DNA of 64,000 bases from Dermatemys mawii (taxonomy: Eukaryota; Chordata; Testudines; Dermatemydidae), in assembly GCA_007922305.1 (NCBI GenBank), contig ML677335.1, forward strand, positions 35,203,545 to 35,267,544. Direction: 5' to 3'. The notes beneath the pieces are model-generated. The model was given only the letters and a program-made list of their open reading frames with translations. It made no database searches and was not told the origin of the DNA. The position numbers were made by a program, and so were the translations under genes. How positions within the stretch are numbered: position 1 is the first letter of the stretch; each line of letters opens with the position of its first letter. Shown here piece by piece: positions 21,121 through 33,200 of the stretch.

Positions 21121-23348
21121 AAAACAAACTTCCCGCTCACTCAGACATGGAATTTTGCACATTATGAACTAGATTCTCAGCTGGCATAAACTCACATAGC
21201 TCCATTGAACTCAATAGCAGGCCAAATATTTCAGACTGATTACGAGAGATTGTCTTCCCACTTCCACTAATTTATTCATCATCAATATTTACAAAACATC
21301 ACTGAAACAAGATAGGTTAAGGCTTTCCATCAAATATTTTTCATTTTAAAAATACATAAATATGGTAATCAGCTGTCCCTGTGATGTTGGCATTATGCAA
21401 AACAGCCAACAGAAAATGACAGGTTTTAAAACTGGACCTTTCCTTGGCACAACAACATTTTTCATATGGATTATTCTTCACAAGTGACAATATTAAACTA
21501 TTTCAATTCTTACAAAAATTTAGTTTCACATCTCAATTACAAAATACTCTATTAGAGCAGAAAATTAAGCCTTAAAACACAATGGGTATGAAAAAGTTCA
21601 GTTGTGTTCTGAAAAGTTATTTTGCAAAGATGGGACCGTTCTTGCTCAACAGTTGTATTCTTTGAGTACTAGGTGTATCTCTATTTGCCAGCTACAGTAT
21701 GAGTTCCCACTGGTTTTTATTCTTACTGGCCAACACAGCTAAAATTGCAATCTTTCCTGATTTTACAACTGGTCACTAAATTGTAGTCAGAGATACCTGT
21801 ACAATGCCTCTCAGGGCTTGTTGCGGTTCTAATTCATCCTGCAATGCCTGTTTTATTACTGGCAAGGAAAGGGTGCATATGAAGAAAGCAACCAAACTTG
21901 CCTTTCAAAATCTGCATTATGTTTGCAGTGCTTGCAATTAGAAAAACATAATGCCTGTAATCTGAACAGATTTTACATTGAAGTCGCACAGACTAAGTAT
22001 GGATCCCCAGAATGCCATTTTATACAGTCACTTTTCAGAACACAGTTATTCTTCCAGACACAGATGTCCACAGTGGTGCAAAAAAAAGAAAAATATGCAG
22101 ATGAACTAGAAAGTAAAGAGTTACCTGCACTGTATGGCATACATCCAAGAATCCTGTAGGGAAGTAGGGATTGAATGGATGAGCTGTTAACAAAAAATAA
22201 GCAATCTTACTGATTTTAGCTGCTACACCATGAACCTGAGTATCAAGTGTTATATATGCTTCCCTGATACTCGTTGTCAGTAGGAGGCCACGTATGATAG
22301 ACTTTGTAATAATGCTCATCAAATTATGACTCTTCAGCTATAATATAGGAGACTCAGACAGACAAGTAGCATCTTGTCTAGAGGAGCTAGAAGTTTCTCT
22401 TCTCAAACTTCCCAGCAAATCACAAATCCATTTCCTTGGTATTCTATTCTAATTTTTGAGTGATAAGGCATGTGAGCAGAGGTTAGTATGGATGCTTATA
22501 TTGCCTTAATTAGTAATTTCCTTGATTGTTTTTACTGATTGTGTTGATAGGAAATGCACCTTTAGTACTACACTTTAACTGCAAGTTAATTAAACTTTTG
22601 GTGAGAGATGTATGGACACACACTAGGAAATAAATTACTTAAATATCACTGCAATCAGTTTATTAAAAATCAACTTTTCAGGGCAATAAATTTGCTTTGC
22701 ATCCTGCACTTTTGATGAGAATGTTATATAAAAGGTAAATACCACTGGCGTGAACATCTGATAAAGAAATATAAATGCAGCATGATACATCACTGCCATC
22801 ATGCCATCTGGCGGCTAGTGTGTAAATAATTATGGTAATAACTATTCTTTTCAAACACTTAAATAAAAAAAGGTTACTGGCAAAGAAACTGACAGCATGC
22901 TTTAGCAGAAAAGTGAAAGTTAGGTCTCTAATCATTGTGAAGAGCATAATACCACCCTGAAAACAAATTCACTTATCAGCTTGTCCCAACATTTAATGAA
23001 ATTGTCTAAAGATGTTACAGATCAAGTTTGTATATTTTGCATTGAAAATTAAAGAACTATTTCATGCTACTAGAAGATGATCTCTGAGATGGGTATTGTC
23101 AAAAGTTCAAAACACTTTCCAAATGAAATTATTCTCTCTCTTATTTCATACCATGGACTCAAATTTGTGGAATACATATTATTTCAATGTTACTTACAAT
23201 GTTTGCGCTTGATCTACAGCTCACTGAAGCTAACGGAAAGACTTCCCGTCACTTCAAGAGACTCTCCTGTTGAATTCTCACTATTGAGAGAGGTCATTCT
23301 TAACTCACATTTTAGAATGGGTCTTTCGGTTAGCAGTACTTCATGTGG
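21121..23348. other. No gene seen
   Basis: AT-rich. It contains one small palindromic repeat (next entry). Open frames near 22035, 22678 and 23077 show no domains. Confidence 0.45.
21166..21223. repeat. Small palindromic repeat, CCATTGAAGTCAATGG family
   Basis: ACTAGATTCTCAGCTGGC, ATAAACTCACATAGC, TCCATTGAACTCAATAG, CAGGCC. It keeps one arm and the centre. Confidence 0.6.
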
Positions 23349-24008
23349 TGTGACAAAGCTCCAAGTTTGTACTTGTGGGTCCTGCACTTTCTGGCAGATT
23401 GAGGGGCCTCAGAAACTCATCTAGGCCCCAGAGTGACCTCCCTTTCTCAGTATAATTGGCAAGAGTCACCAACTAGTGAGTTACCTTCATCACAGGCCAG
23501 TATGGAAGATGGAAAAGGGGGGGAGCCCAGGCCCGCCCTCTACTCCAGGCTCCAGCCCAGGAACCCTAATAGTATCAGCTAAGATGGCTGACCTTTTATC
23601 CACAAAACACAATACAATTCCCTGGGCTACTTCCCCACAGAAGTCTCCGCTTCTTCAAACCCCACTTCACCTTTACCTCAGGGCCTCCTTCCTTCTGTAT
23701 GATATGCTGTCCACCACTCAGTCTCACCAACAGCACAACTTCCTCTCACAGCTCCTGACACCCACACCCACCTGACTAACTGGGAGATTTTTATCTGGTT
23801 TCAGCCAGTCTCTGATTGGCTTCAGGTGTCCCAGTTAGGCTAGCTGTTTCTACTCCTTTCTAGAAGGTTCTTAATTGGCCCCAGGTGTCTTGATTGGCCT
23901 GGAGTAGCCTTTGTTTGGCTATCCAGGGAACAGGGACTTGCACATCCTGAGACTAATATACCTGCCTTCCAGCACTCTCCTATATTCTTCTGGTCTGACT
24001 CCGTCACA
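23349..24008 (+). mobile_element. Solo LTR, 660 bp
   Basis: It begins TGTGACAAAG and ends CCGTCACA, giving the 6-bp inverted ends TGTGAC/GTCACA with canonical TG...CA. The flanks carry an identical 4-bp target duplication, GTGG (23345-23348 and 24009-24012). The interior is CT-rich with phrases such as CCTGGGCTACTTCCC, AGCTCCTGACACCC, TGATTGGCTTCAGGTG and TTGGCCCCAGGTGTC. No internal retroviral or gypsy coding sequence adjoins it, so it is a solo LTR left by recombination. Whether the parent was an ERV or a gypsy-type element cannot be told from the LTR alone. Confidence 0.9.
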
Positions 24009-24219
24009 GTGGATACAAAATATACAGGCTCTTCTTCTGGATAGATTCCTAGGCTTCTTACACACTCAAAAAAAAGACAATGTCATGCTACAAGCCAGCT
24101 CTTCACAGATTAGCAAATACTCCAAAAAACCCTAGTGATCCACAGACGATGGTGCTGAAAACAATGTTCTGCATGTTGGAGTGTTTACATGTACATACAC
24201 ATATGTAGATATCACACAT

Positions 24220-24855
24220 CAGGGCTCGGCAACCTTTCAGAGGTGGTGTGCCGAATCTTCATTTAGCCAGCGCTTCGTGTGCCACACCGGAAGGGGCGGA
24301 GCTTTGGGCAGAAGAGGGGGTCAGTCCGCCCACTTTGGGGTTTCCCCGCAGGCTACTGCCAGCCTTGGTGAAGGTGCTGCGTGGAGCAGGTGGGGACCCT
24401 GGCTGGCAAGGGGCCAGCAGGGGGAACCCCAGAGCGGGGGCAAGCTGAGTGGCTCAGCCCACCACTGCTTTGGGATTTCCCCCGCAGGCTCCTGCCAGCT
24501 GGGGTCTCACTGCCTGCCCCACTCAGTTCTTGCAGCTAGCCTGAATATAGGGAACGCAGGCTGACAGTGGGCTGGCAGGAACCTGTGAGGGAAAAACCCA
24601 AAGTGGCAGTGGGCTGAGCGCTCAGCCCGCTGGGGCTTTAGAGTTTCCCCTGCAGGCTCCTGTCAGTCGGGGTTTCAGCTCCCACTGCCAGCTTGAGCTC
24701 CCTGCATCCAGGCTGGCAGCGGGAGCTGAGTGGGGCAGGTGGTGGGACCCCAGCTGGCAAGGCACCAGCAGGAGAAGCTCCAAAGCCGCAGGGGGCTGAG
24801 CTCTCCCAGCGTGCCAGCTGAAATTGGCACATGTGCCATAGGTTGCTCACCCCTG
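24220..24855. mobile_element. hAT-type non-autonomous element, 636 bp, GC-rich interior
   Basis: The left end CAGGGCTCGGCAACCTTTC pairs with the right end GGTTGCTCACCCCTG, the CAGGGGT-type hAT terminus. The left 45 bp (through GAGGTGGTGTGCCG and TCTTCATTTA) match the element at 56717. The interior differs: it is GC-rich with mirrored CCCGCAGGCT/CAGCGGGAGC segments and no coding potential. The flanks TCACACAT and ATGTACAT agree at only 4 of 8 positions, so the target duplication has decayed or been lost. Confidence 0.8.
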
Positions 24856-24863
24856 ATGTACAT

Positions 24864-26924
24864 GCACAGTGGGCCAAATATTGATACACACTAGTGAGGC
24901 TCATACAGGATTCATTTAAAGATGTGAACAGAAAACTATATTCATACATGCATTTTTATGCCTGTTTTGCTATTTGCATATATTTTATGTGCACACCTAA
25001 GGTACCTTTTTAATACGCGTCCTTGTATGAACTCAAGCATTTATATGAAGATCTAGGAATCTCCCAAATACTAAGGATTAATATCAGGGACATGCCTATA
25101 TTCTAACCAAATGGAAAACAAAGGCATGCAATATGCAGAAGACAAAATAGCAAGACAAAAATATACAAAAAGGTGCTTGGAAAATTAAGTTAATGTCTAA
25201 AACTTCTATGAATGTCGAGTATTAAGCCTAGACCATAACCTTAGATCCTGTTTCCTCTCTGTGGGTAGAACTAAAACCATGGATTCAACACTCCTGAATT
25301 TGTGGGAATGGTTGGTTACTAAATCCAGATCTATGTACCAAGCTCAAATCTGAACAACCTGAAACTCTGTCCATTGTGGAGAGATGTTAGAGCTCTGAAC
25401 ACAGACATAGCCTTAAAAACCAAGCATTTGGTCTGGGCACAGCCCAACAACTCACATGTCTTCTTAAGTATTCCATACAAGTGATTATAAAAATCAGAAG
25501 CAAAGTAATTGTAATGAGAATTAATAAATGGAAAGATTAACCTCTCCTTTCTATGGGGACAATAGGAGGTAATGAGATAACTGTGTTAGCCTTGCACAGA
25601 TCTGTTAGAGATGTGATATATTATATATGGATCAGATAGTATCCAGACTTCTAAGAGCACTAAAAATTATCCTAGTCAACCTCATCGAAAACAAAGTCAT
25701 GCCCTGGTAACAATTAAAAAAGCCAGCTCTTAGGACTTCCTTCTTCTCTTCCACATCAGCCTTAGATTGTGGTGTCAGGGTTATTGAAAGTGACTGCCCT
25801 TATTTATTATTGATCACAATTCACATTTAAACACCATGAAAATGAACATCTTGTCATATCTGATAATTCACAAGGTAGTGGATGTTGATGTGTCCCTAAA
25901 GAAAGAGTTTTGTCAGGAATTCTCTCCCCTCCTTCCTCCGCTTTATTTTGTTTTTTTTTTTTTTATACTAAATTTTTCAAACAAAGCTTCAGGTGGTGGA
26001 AAATAGCAGCACATTAGACTCGAGCACCATTTAGCTTTCATGTTCTATAGTATGCCCATCATCTTGTAAATCTCTGCATTGCTTAACTAGCTATAAGTGG
26101 AAACAGTTTTTAAAGTGCTTTAGAGCTCCCATTTGGGGAGCAGCACACACCTTTAGTTAGCAAGCTATCCAAAGAAGGAAGTTTCTCCATTTGTTTGGGT
26201 TTTAACCAATTTGTGTCTCTCTGGCACCTTCAAGTCTATATCAATCCCAGCAAGGATTTTAAGTTTACTGTTCTGTCTAAACTGCAGTAATATAAGAATT
26301 GCCACTGCCAGCAATGAATTATGGATTAGTTTTTTTAGGCAATCCTGCAAGCGGTTCGTGAACAAAATGTAGGTACTGCAAACCTCTTTCCAAAAAGCAC
26401 TGCTTTCTTTTCTTTATTTTTTAGAAGATGATAGAAAGTTGGAAGCAAGCCCTGGATTTCTAATCAAAGTCAAGTGCAGTCTGATATTAGTTGAATGAAG
26501 AGAACTGTGGCCAAAAGCTCTTCAAGCTCACTAAGCCATAGTGGCACTGACAGTTCAAAAGTTGAAATGAAGTGGAGTAAATGTAGGAGAACAATTTCCA
26601 CTCCCATAAAACAAGATTAAAAGGAATGTTTACTATAAACTAGGGCCCAGCTGACCCAGAATTTACACCACCTTCCAATAAAGAGGGATCTTGCTAGTAG
26701 AAAGTCAGTCAGTAGTAGGGATTACAAAGGGCCACTATTTCCAGAAGTGACTCATGATTTCTGGTGTCCTACTTGAGGTACCTTAAAAGGTGTTTGATTT
26801 TCAGAATCTGCCAAACAGGGACCCTATTAATACCAGGTCTTCTGGAAGGTATCAGGTTGGGCATCCAAAATCATGCATCATTTTGAAAATTCAAATGAAG
26901 CTGCCTGCAGCCTTTGCTGTGCTT
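24864..26924. other. No gene seen
   Basis: AT-rich. A T-run lies near 25950-25964. No recognised element. Confidence 0.45.
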
Positions 26925-27035
26925 AGTAGGAGTGCCAGGCATCCAGTTTTCAACCAGAACGCCTGGTTGAAAAGTGACCCTGGCAGCTCCAGTCAGCACT
27001 GACCCGGCCTCTAAAAGTCCGGTCAGCCTGAGTAG
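26925..27035. repeat. Dispersed repeat with CCAGTTTTCAACCAGAA motif
   Basis: GGAGTGCCAGGCATCC, AGTTTTCAACCAGAACGCC, TGGTTGAAAAGTGACCCTGG, CAGCTCCAGTCAGCACTGAC, TAAAAGTCCGGTCAGC. It resembles a turtle repeat I recall with a GGGCGTCCGGTTTTCGACCGG start. The family name is not certain. Confidence 0.45.
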
Positions 27036-27129
27036 GAAGACAGGCTTACCTACTGGTACAAGGAGATTCATTTTATGGCCATGCCAGACTGTGCTGTGTG
27101 TTGTCAGGTTAAAGCCATTGACTAGATAA

Positions 27130-27300
27130 AAGTTTTCAGTACTAGAATTAGTTCAGATGTTTTTACTAATTCTATAACTGGCTGAAAAATGGGATGAATT
27201 CTATCAATTTTTTAATTACAAATCACCCCAGTGGGAGGTTTTTTTGGTTGAAAACTTTCAGAATTTGTAAGTTTTCACCTGGCTCAACTCAGCTTCATAC
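27130..27300. repeat. Degenerate GAAAATTTT/CAGCTC dispersed repeat
   Basis: TATAACTGGCTGAAAAATGGG, TTGGTTGAAAACTTTCAG and TTTTCACCTGGCTCAACTC recall the pieces at 13900 and 33415. Confidence 0.4.
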
Positions 27301-30158
27301 CTTTTAGTATATTCTTGCACTGGACACTCAATAGCTGGCTTGAGGCAACAGGCTGACCGGTTAAAGATAATTTTATCCTCTCTTCCTTTCCCAGAGCAAG
27401 TAAACACCACAGAATTGCTTCAGCAAGCATCTTTCTTTCCCCTGTGATTAGAAATCAAATTGAGGTTTTGAAATAAAATAAATGAATGTTTCTTCCATTT
27501 TTAGGATTCTGGCTGGTGAGCAGGATACCACACTTTACAGAACAATGGTCTGATGCAATATGGCAAAATCCATGCTCTCAGAATGAGACATTCCAAAATA
27601 GACTAGGAAAATCTGCAGATTTAGACAGGGCATTTCATAAGAGCAATGTTGTAAAGCTGGAATGAACTTTAGATAACCATTTAAACTGAGAATGTGTGTC
27701 CAGATGGAACCTGAACCATCAGACATTTGCCTGTCATTAATAGTAAGTAGCTAGGAAGAATCATTTCCCTCTCAGATGAACTTCTTCCCAGTCCTTAGGA
27801 GGAGTCAGTGATTGTAGCTTTGAAGAAGTCATGAGCGAAAGAAATAGGAATTATCTGGCAGAAAAGAGACTGCAAACCCCAGAAACATTCAAGACAACAG
27901 TGCTATATATTTCAATCCAGTATTGTTGTTTTCCTGAAAGTTTTTCAATAAATTGTGGAGTTGATTTATAGTGTCCATAGAATATGCATCAAAGCTGAAT
28001 ACAGAAAGACCAGCCTTAGTAGGTTACCAGAAAAGGAATATTTGAGAAAGCGTTGGCTGGCTTTATTTTCTCAATTTAATTCCATTATGCTAAACTGGTA
28101 TTTCAGGGACTACCAATCTGACTACACTACTGCCATTGACAATTGATTTTTAATCTATACTAGCCTAGATGTGAAAGTCAAATTACATACCATATATATG
28201 TTTGCAAATGAATGTAGAGCACTCAGACTGGAACTCCATATGATTATAAAACAAATACTGGCCTAGAATCAAAAGGTTGCATAGTCCAAATTCTGCTCTA
28301 AAATTATATTGATTAAATCTATGAAGTTATTCCAGTTTAACTCCTCTATTTTTGACAGCAGATTTTGTTCCTATGTTTCTGCTGCAGCTATAACTTCAGT
28401 ATCAATGCTCATTAACAATCTCCCAAGCCATTCAGTCTTCCTCAGTTTTGATCGGGTAATAAAGTGTTCCCCACTTCCTCCGCCCCCACACACTCCATAT
28501 TTAGCACTCATGGAAAATAGTAGACTGACAATTCTGGACACTAGAGCATTCAGTTTAAGGCACAGAAAAGGTGAGTATAGAAAATGACAGAATAAGTTTC
28601 CCATACTGTCTTATGAATTAATCATTTATTGACATAACCAGATCTTTAGTGCAAATAGTTCAGTCTCCATGGCCCATTCAATCCCTAGCCTAAATTCAAA
28701 CATAGCTAACAAGGTCTTAATCAGCACTAACAAATTTAACTTAAAAGCAGAGCTATTGTTACTTCACACAGACCACCAAAACATGAGTATTATGAAATTT
28801 GCCTTTGTAAAACTTATGGAGAAAAATAACTTGCCTGAAAGAGTTCTTTAGTGCCTCAGTAAGCAAGGCATCTTTGTGAGAATGTGAAGGAAACTATGGC
28901 AAAAAGAAAGAATTGTCAGGAACTGTATAAGTGGAAAGACTAGAACATAAGAGACAAATGGTTAGGACACAAGATTGTCAGTGGATATAGTGGATGAAAT
29001 AGTGGATGGAAAACTTCAAACTATTCTTTTTGGATGAAGTGCTCCTTTTGAAATACACTTCCCTGCCCCGCCGTCAGTTTCAGAACTGCTGTCTGCACAA
29101 AAAACACACAACATTCAAGGCCCAGTCCTGCAGTCCTCATGCAGGAAAAAAAAAAATCCTTTTCCATTCAATGTAAGCACTATTTACAAGTCCATTATCC
29201 AGATGTTCAGAAGTTTCTGAAAACTTCTGATAAATGTTGTCTCATTTCAACCCAAAGCACCAATACTTGGTATTCAAGTTAAAATAATGTCAAGAGGTAG
29301 ATTTCTAGGAACCCAGTACTGAGAAATAAGGAATTTTGTAATGAAAGGCATTATCTCCAGACATTTCCCAACAAAGTGAATAGGAACAAAATCAGTGTGT
29401 AACAAGACTTGTGAGAAAAGAGCTGATGAAGCAGGTTTTCAGGCTCTTATCAACTCTATCTGAAAGTGTCTTCATACGAGATTTTCCAATTCAATTGTCT
29501 TTTAAATCATTTAAAAAAAAATAAAAGGCCTTTAGCAAATTGAGTGAGTTATGGTTTACTATGGAGCAGAAAAATGGACATGTGCTGACTCAACATACTA
29601 TATGGCTTGCATCTGATTATCTAGCACTGTGAAATCCAGATAGAATATATTTGACTGTGATTCCTTTTTTGTACCAAAGGTCCAAAGTCATAATGGAGTC
29701 AATAAAACCCAGTATCTGATTAGAATGTATTGGCTTTGCATTAATTGGCTGCAAAATTCAAAGGCATTCTCCCTTTTATTTCCGAACGAATCACAGAACA
29801 TACAATAAATGCATTTTGGATACAGACTAAGAGCAGAACCAGGTGAGTGAAACATTTGCACACCAGCCAAGGAGCTCTGTTAATTCAAATATATCAAGTC
29901 AGTCTTCTGAGGTCAAGCTCCAGTGACCTAGGCAAAAGTACCACTCTGTCATCTTTTGTGGAATGAATCCTGTGTTGGATGCAGCTACTCCTGCAATTTA
30001 CACCCTGCAGACTCTCATAGGGGAATAAATCCCATAGCGACTTGGAAATGTGTTGACTTAGTTACTCATGGGCTGCAATGATACAAGAAACCGTACAAGT
30101 CATATGTATATGATCCTTCTATTTGGGTTTATTTCTCATAATACTTGATCAGCACTAT
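27301..30158. other. No gene seen
   Basis: AT-rich. Short A- and C-rich simple tracts only (for example A-runs near 29140 and 29511). Confidence 0.45.
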
Positions 30159-30208
30159 GGGCCAAATCCTCAGCTGGTACAAATCAGCATAGTTCCATTG
30201 AAGTCACT
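30159..30208. repeat. Small palindromic repeat, CCATTGAAGTCAATGG family
   Basis: GGGCCAAATCCTCAGCTGG, TACAAATCAGCATAGT, TCCATTGAAGTCACTTA. One arm and the centre are preserved. Confidence 0.7.
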
Positions 30209-33200
30209 TAACACTGAGCATCTGATTTTGAATTGTTGTCTCTCCTACAGGAGTATCAAGTTTGCTTCTACATTAATTAACTAACCACCCTCTCAATAAT
30301 AATTCTTACTCTGAAGCCATTCCAAGAATGGGACATTTCACTAACCAGGACAGCAACACATACAGGGCTTTTTAAGCAAGAGAGATTGGTAATTAAACAT
30401 GGAACATTTGGATGGTAATGTTCAGTACCAACAACTGTTAAGTGTCTTCCTTCCACATTCTCTTTCTCAACATTGAATCCAATCTGTCATATACCACTTC
30501 AAACTGAGAAGTATCCAGAATCTACGTTTGCACTGGAGTTTAATTTGGATTATGTGTTATGCTTCTGAACTACTTGAATAAAGTATTTTGCAACTTTCTT
30601 CATAGACACCCACTAACTTCATCAGGCTGATGTTCAGTGTATGTTTAACTTTCTTCATTTGCCTTGGTCACTTGGTAGAAATCAAGTGGTCTTTCACCTT
30701 TATCCTGGCAGACTGACACCATCCCAAGAGGTCATAAGAATTCTTGGCAGAAAGGAGATGAAACTGGAATCTGTCTCTCCTGTGTCCTAATGCAGAGTTG
30801 GCAGGAGTGGATGGATGTAGGGATAACAAGAACCAAAATTTCATCAGAGGAAAATAAACACCACCCCTGTTTCAGAGTACAGTGAATGATAAAATCAGGA
30901 GGCTCTGAAGGCTTACCCTGCTATTCTTCATGTGAAGTGGGAAAATGGGGAGGCCCTAGGATTCAATGTCCTATGCTATTTTTAATTTTTTGTCTTGGGT
31001 TGGCAGGTCCTGAACTATAGCAGTGAGGAAGAAGTCCCAAGGATTTGGAGATTTCTATAATCAGCTCTCTGCAGCTAGTGCTGTTCCACATATTATGTCA
31101 GGAAGGAGAGGCCACCTGAGCTATATGGGCTGATAGATCATAAGACTACCTCATATATCAGTGCAGTTCTAGGAGCGCAGCACATGCTATAGTTCTAGTT
31201 GTGTGTCCGGGGCACTCCACATTCAGCTTTGTAAACAGTAAACAGATGTTTCATAAGGAGAACATATACTGTAGTAAACATTTTGTTCTGTATCATGGAA
31301 ACTTTTCTGCTGTAAAATATGTCACACTATTATGAGTTCAAATTAATTCTTGTTATATCTGGTAAGATGGAATGCAATAATCACGACAAGAACCTGTTAA
31401 AATGTGGATTTATAGTAATTCATCTTATATTTTAACACATCCAATATTTCATTGTCTGAGAGATGAGGAAAACATTAGCTTAATAAACAATTTTACTTAA
31501 AACTGGACTGTGAACGCATGTCCAATTTTCAAACCCAGTTAATTATTATGAGTTTGAAAGTGTTTTGAAAATTTGAATGTTGTTGGGTTTGAATTCTGGT
31601 GGGAGGCTTTGACTCAAGGACCACTGAAGAAACAAAGGAAAAATACACAACAAATAAAGAGGAAAAAATGAAGCGGAGGGATTGTGCTCAGCAAAAAAAT
31701 CGAACACCCCCAAAACAAAAGCCACCTGACGCTAACACAGAGAGGACAAAGCATCCGTACAACTCAAAGATTGAGATATAGCTGCCTTTGTGTCTCACTT
31801 CTGCCACTGGGGCCCAATTTGGCCCTGGCACAAGCCTGGCTTGCTTTGTTACTGCAAAGATCCCAGTAACTGGAATGAAGGAATGACTCCGCCATACCCT
31901 CTCTTTCCCCCAGCTGGCTTCTTTCCTAAAGATCCTTGTGGGGTAGGAGGTGGTGCCCGTGCTCCTGTTGAGGAAACAGAATGGATGTGAGGAGCCTGTT
32001 ATATCAGTACAACTAGAGATAGAAGAAGCTACCTCCTGACAGAGGTCCAGGAGTCATTCAAGGGAAGGCTGCCCCTTAACATAGCTCTTTTGAACATGAT
32101 CCTGGTCTATCACCAGCTCAAATCACATGTTCTGTGAGTATGAAAGGTGCCTAGTTCTCAAGTTCTGTGTCTGATTCTATTAATTCTTAATCTGGCTTCT
32201 GCACTGGAACAGGTAATGTCACTTAATCAGCAGAGTTACAGCTTGTAGGCCTCTTATTTTGGGATACCTGTGTGATAGATAAGAAATAATGACGAATATT
32301 GATGGTTCATAGACGTAGATCCCACTGGCAAGACCCACAGTTACTTCAATGGGGACAGGAGCCAGACCCTAACTTCTTTTAAAACTGTACTGTAGTTAGT
32401 GATGAGAGACTCCCTTTGATACCTTCTACAATATTCTCATAAGTAATATTTAAAAATGTAATTTTATATTCAATGAAGCAAGTAGAGTCCCTGTGCTTTT
32501 TGATGGAGTATGTATCCACAGAGCAGTGCTGGTAAACTATCCTCAGACTTGCAGGCCCTGTAGCACTTGCTGGGGGAATGAATCCCACCCAGGAAGGACA
32601 TGCAGTGCTTGCTATGTGGTTCTAATAGAGTGAAGGAGGGTATTTTAACTTATTGAGACATTCCATGGGAGCCCTGCCAACAGAGACTACCTGGGAGATG
32701 CTCTGAATTAGTGTCCCCCAAGCTGCCTTCTCAGCAGTCCAGCCTGTGCATCCACTTTTTGGGTAGAGTGGACTGGCTGTGTGCACCTCATTAGATAATT
32801 ATGTTTTTCCCAAAAGGACTTTTTTCTTCTAGAGTCCCTACTCTGTGATAACACAGACCCTAGCGTGAACTGAGCACAGAAACATATTTATTAGTATACA
32901 CGGATATTATTAACTGATTGAGGATTCAGGCTACAGAGATATTAATTGATGTTTGTCTTCATACACCCACACTCTTCATATAAATTCAGATTTATAAATA
33001 GTAGGACAGGTTACAGTAATCAACATTTTAACATCCTCCCTCACCCCAAACCAGCTCTATCTCTGCACACTCATGTAATCTCAGAAAAGGTACATAGGTT
33101 TTCTAAAAGCAACTATGACTTTTTTTAGTGGAACTCTTATTATTATTGGCATTGATTCCAACGTGACTGAGGATATGGTGCTCTTACATAGACAGGACTT

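Noticed and set aside
23476..23775. A Pro/Ser-rich 99-codon protein
   Set aside because: It lies wholly inside the solo LTR and reflects its CT-rich composition.
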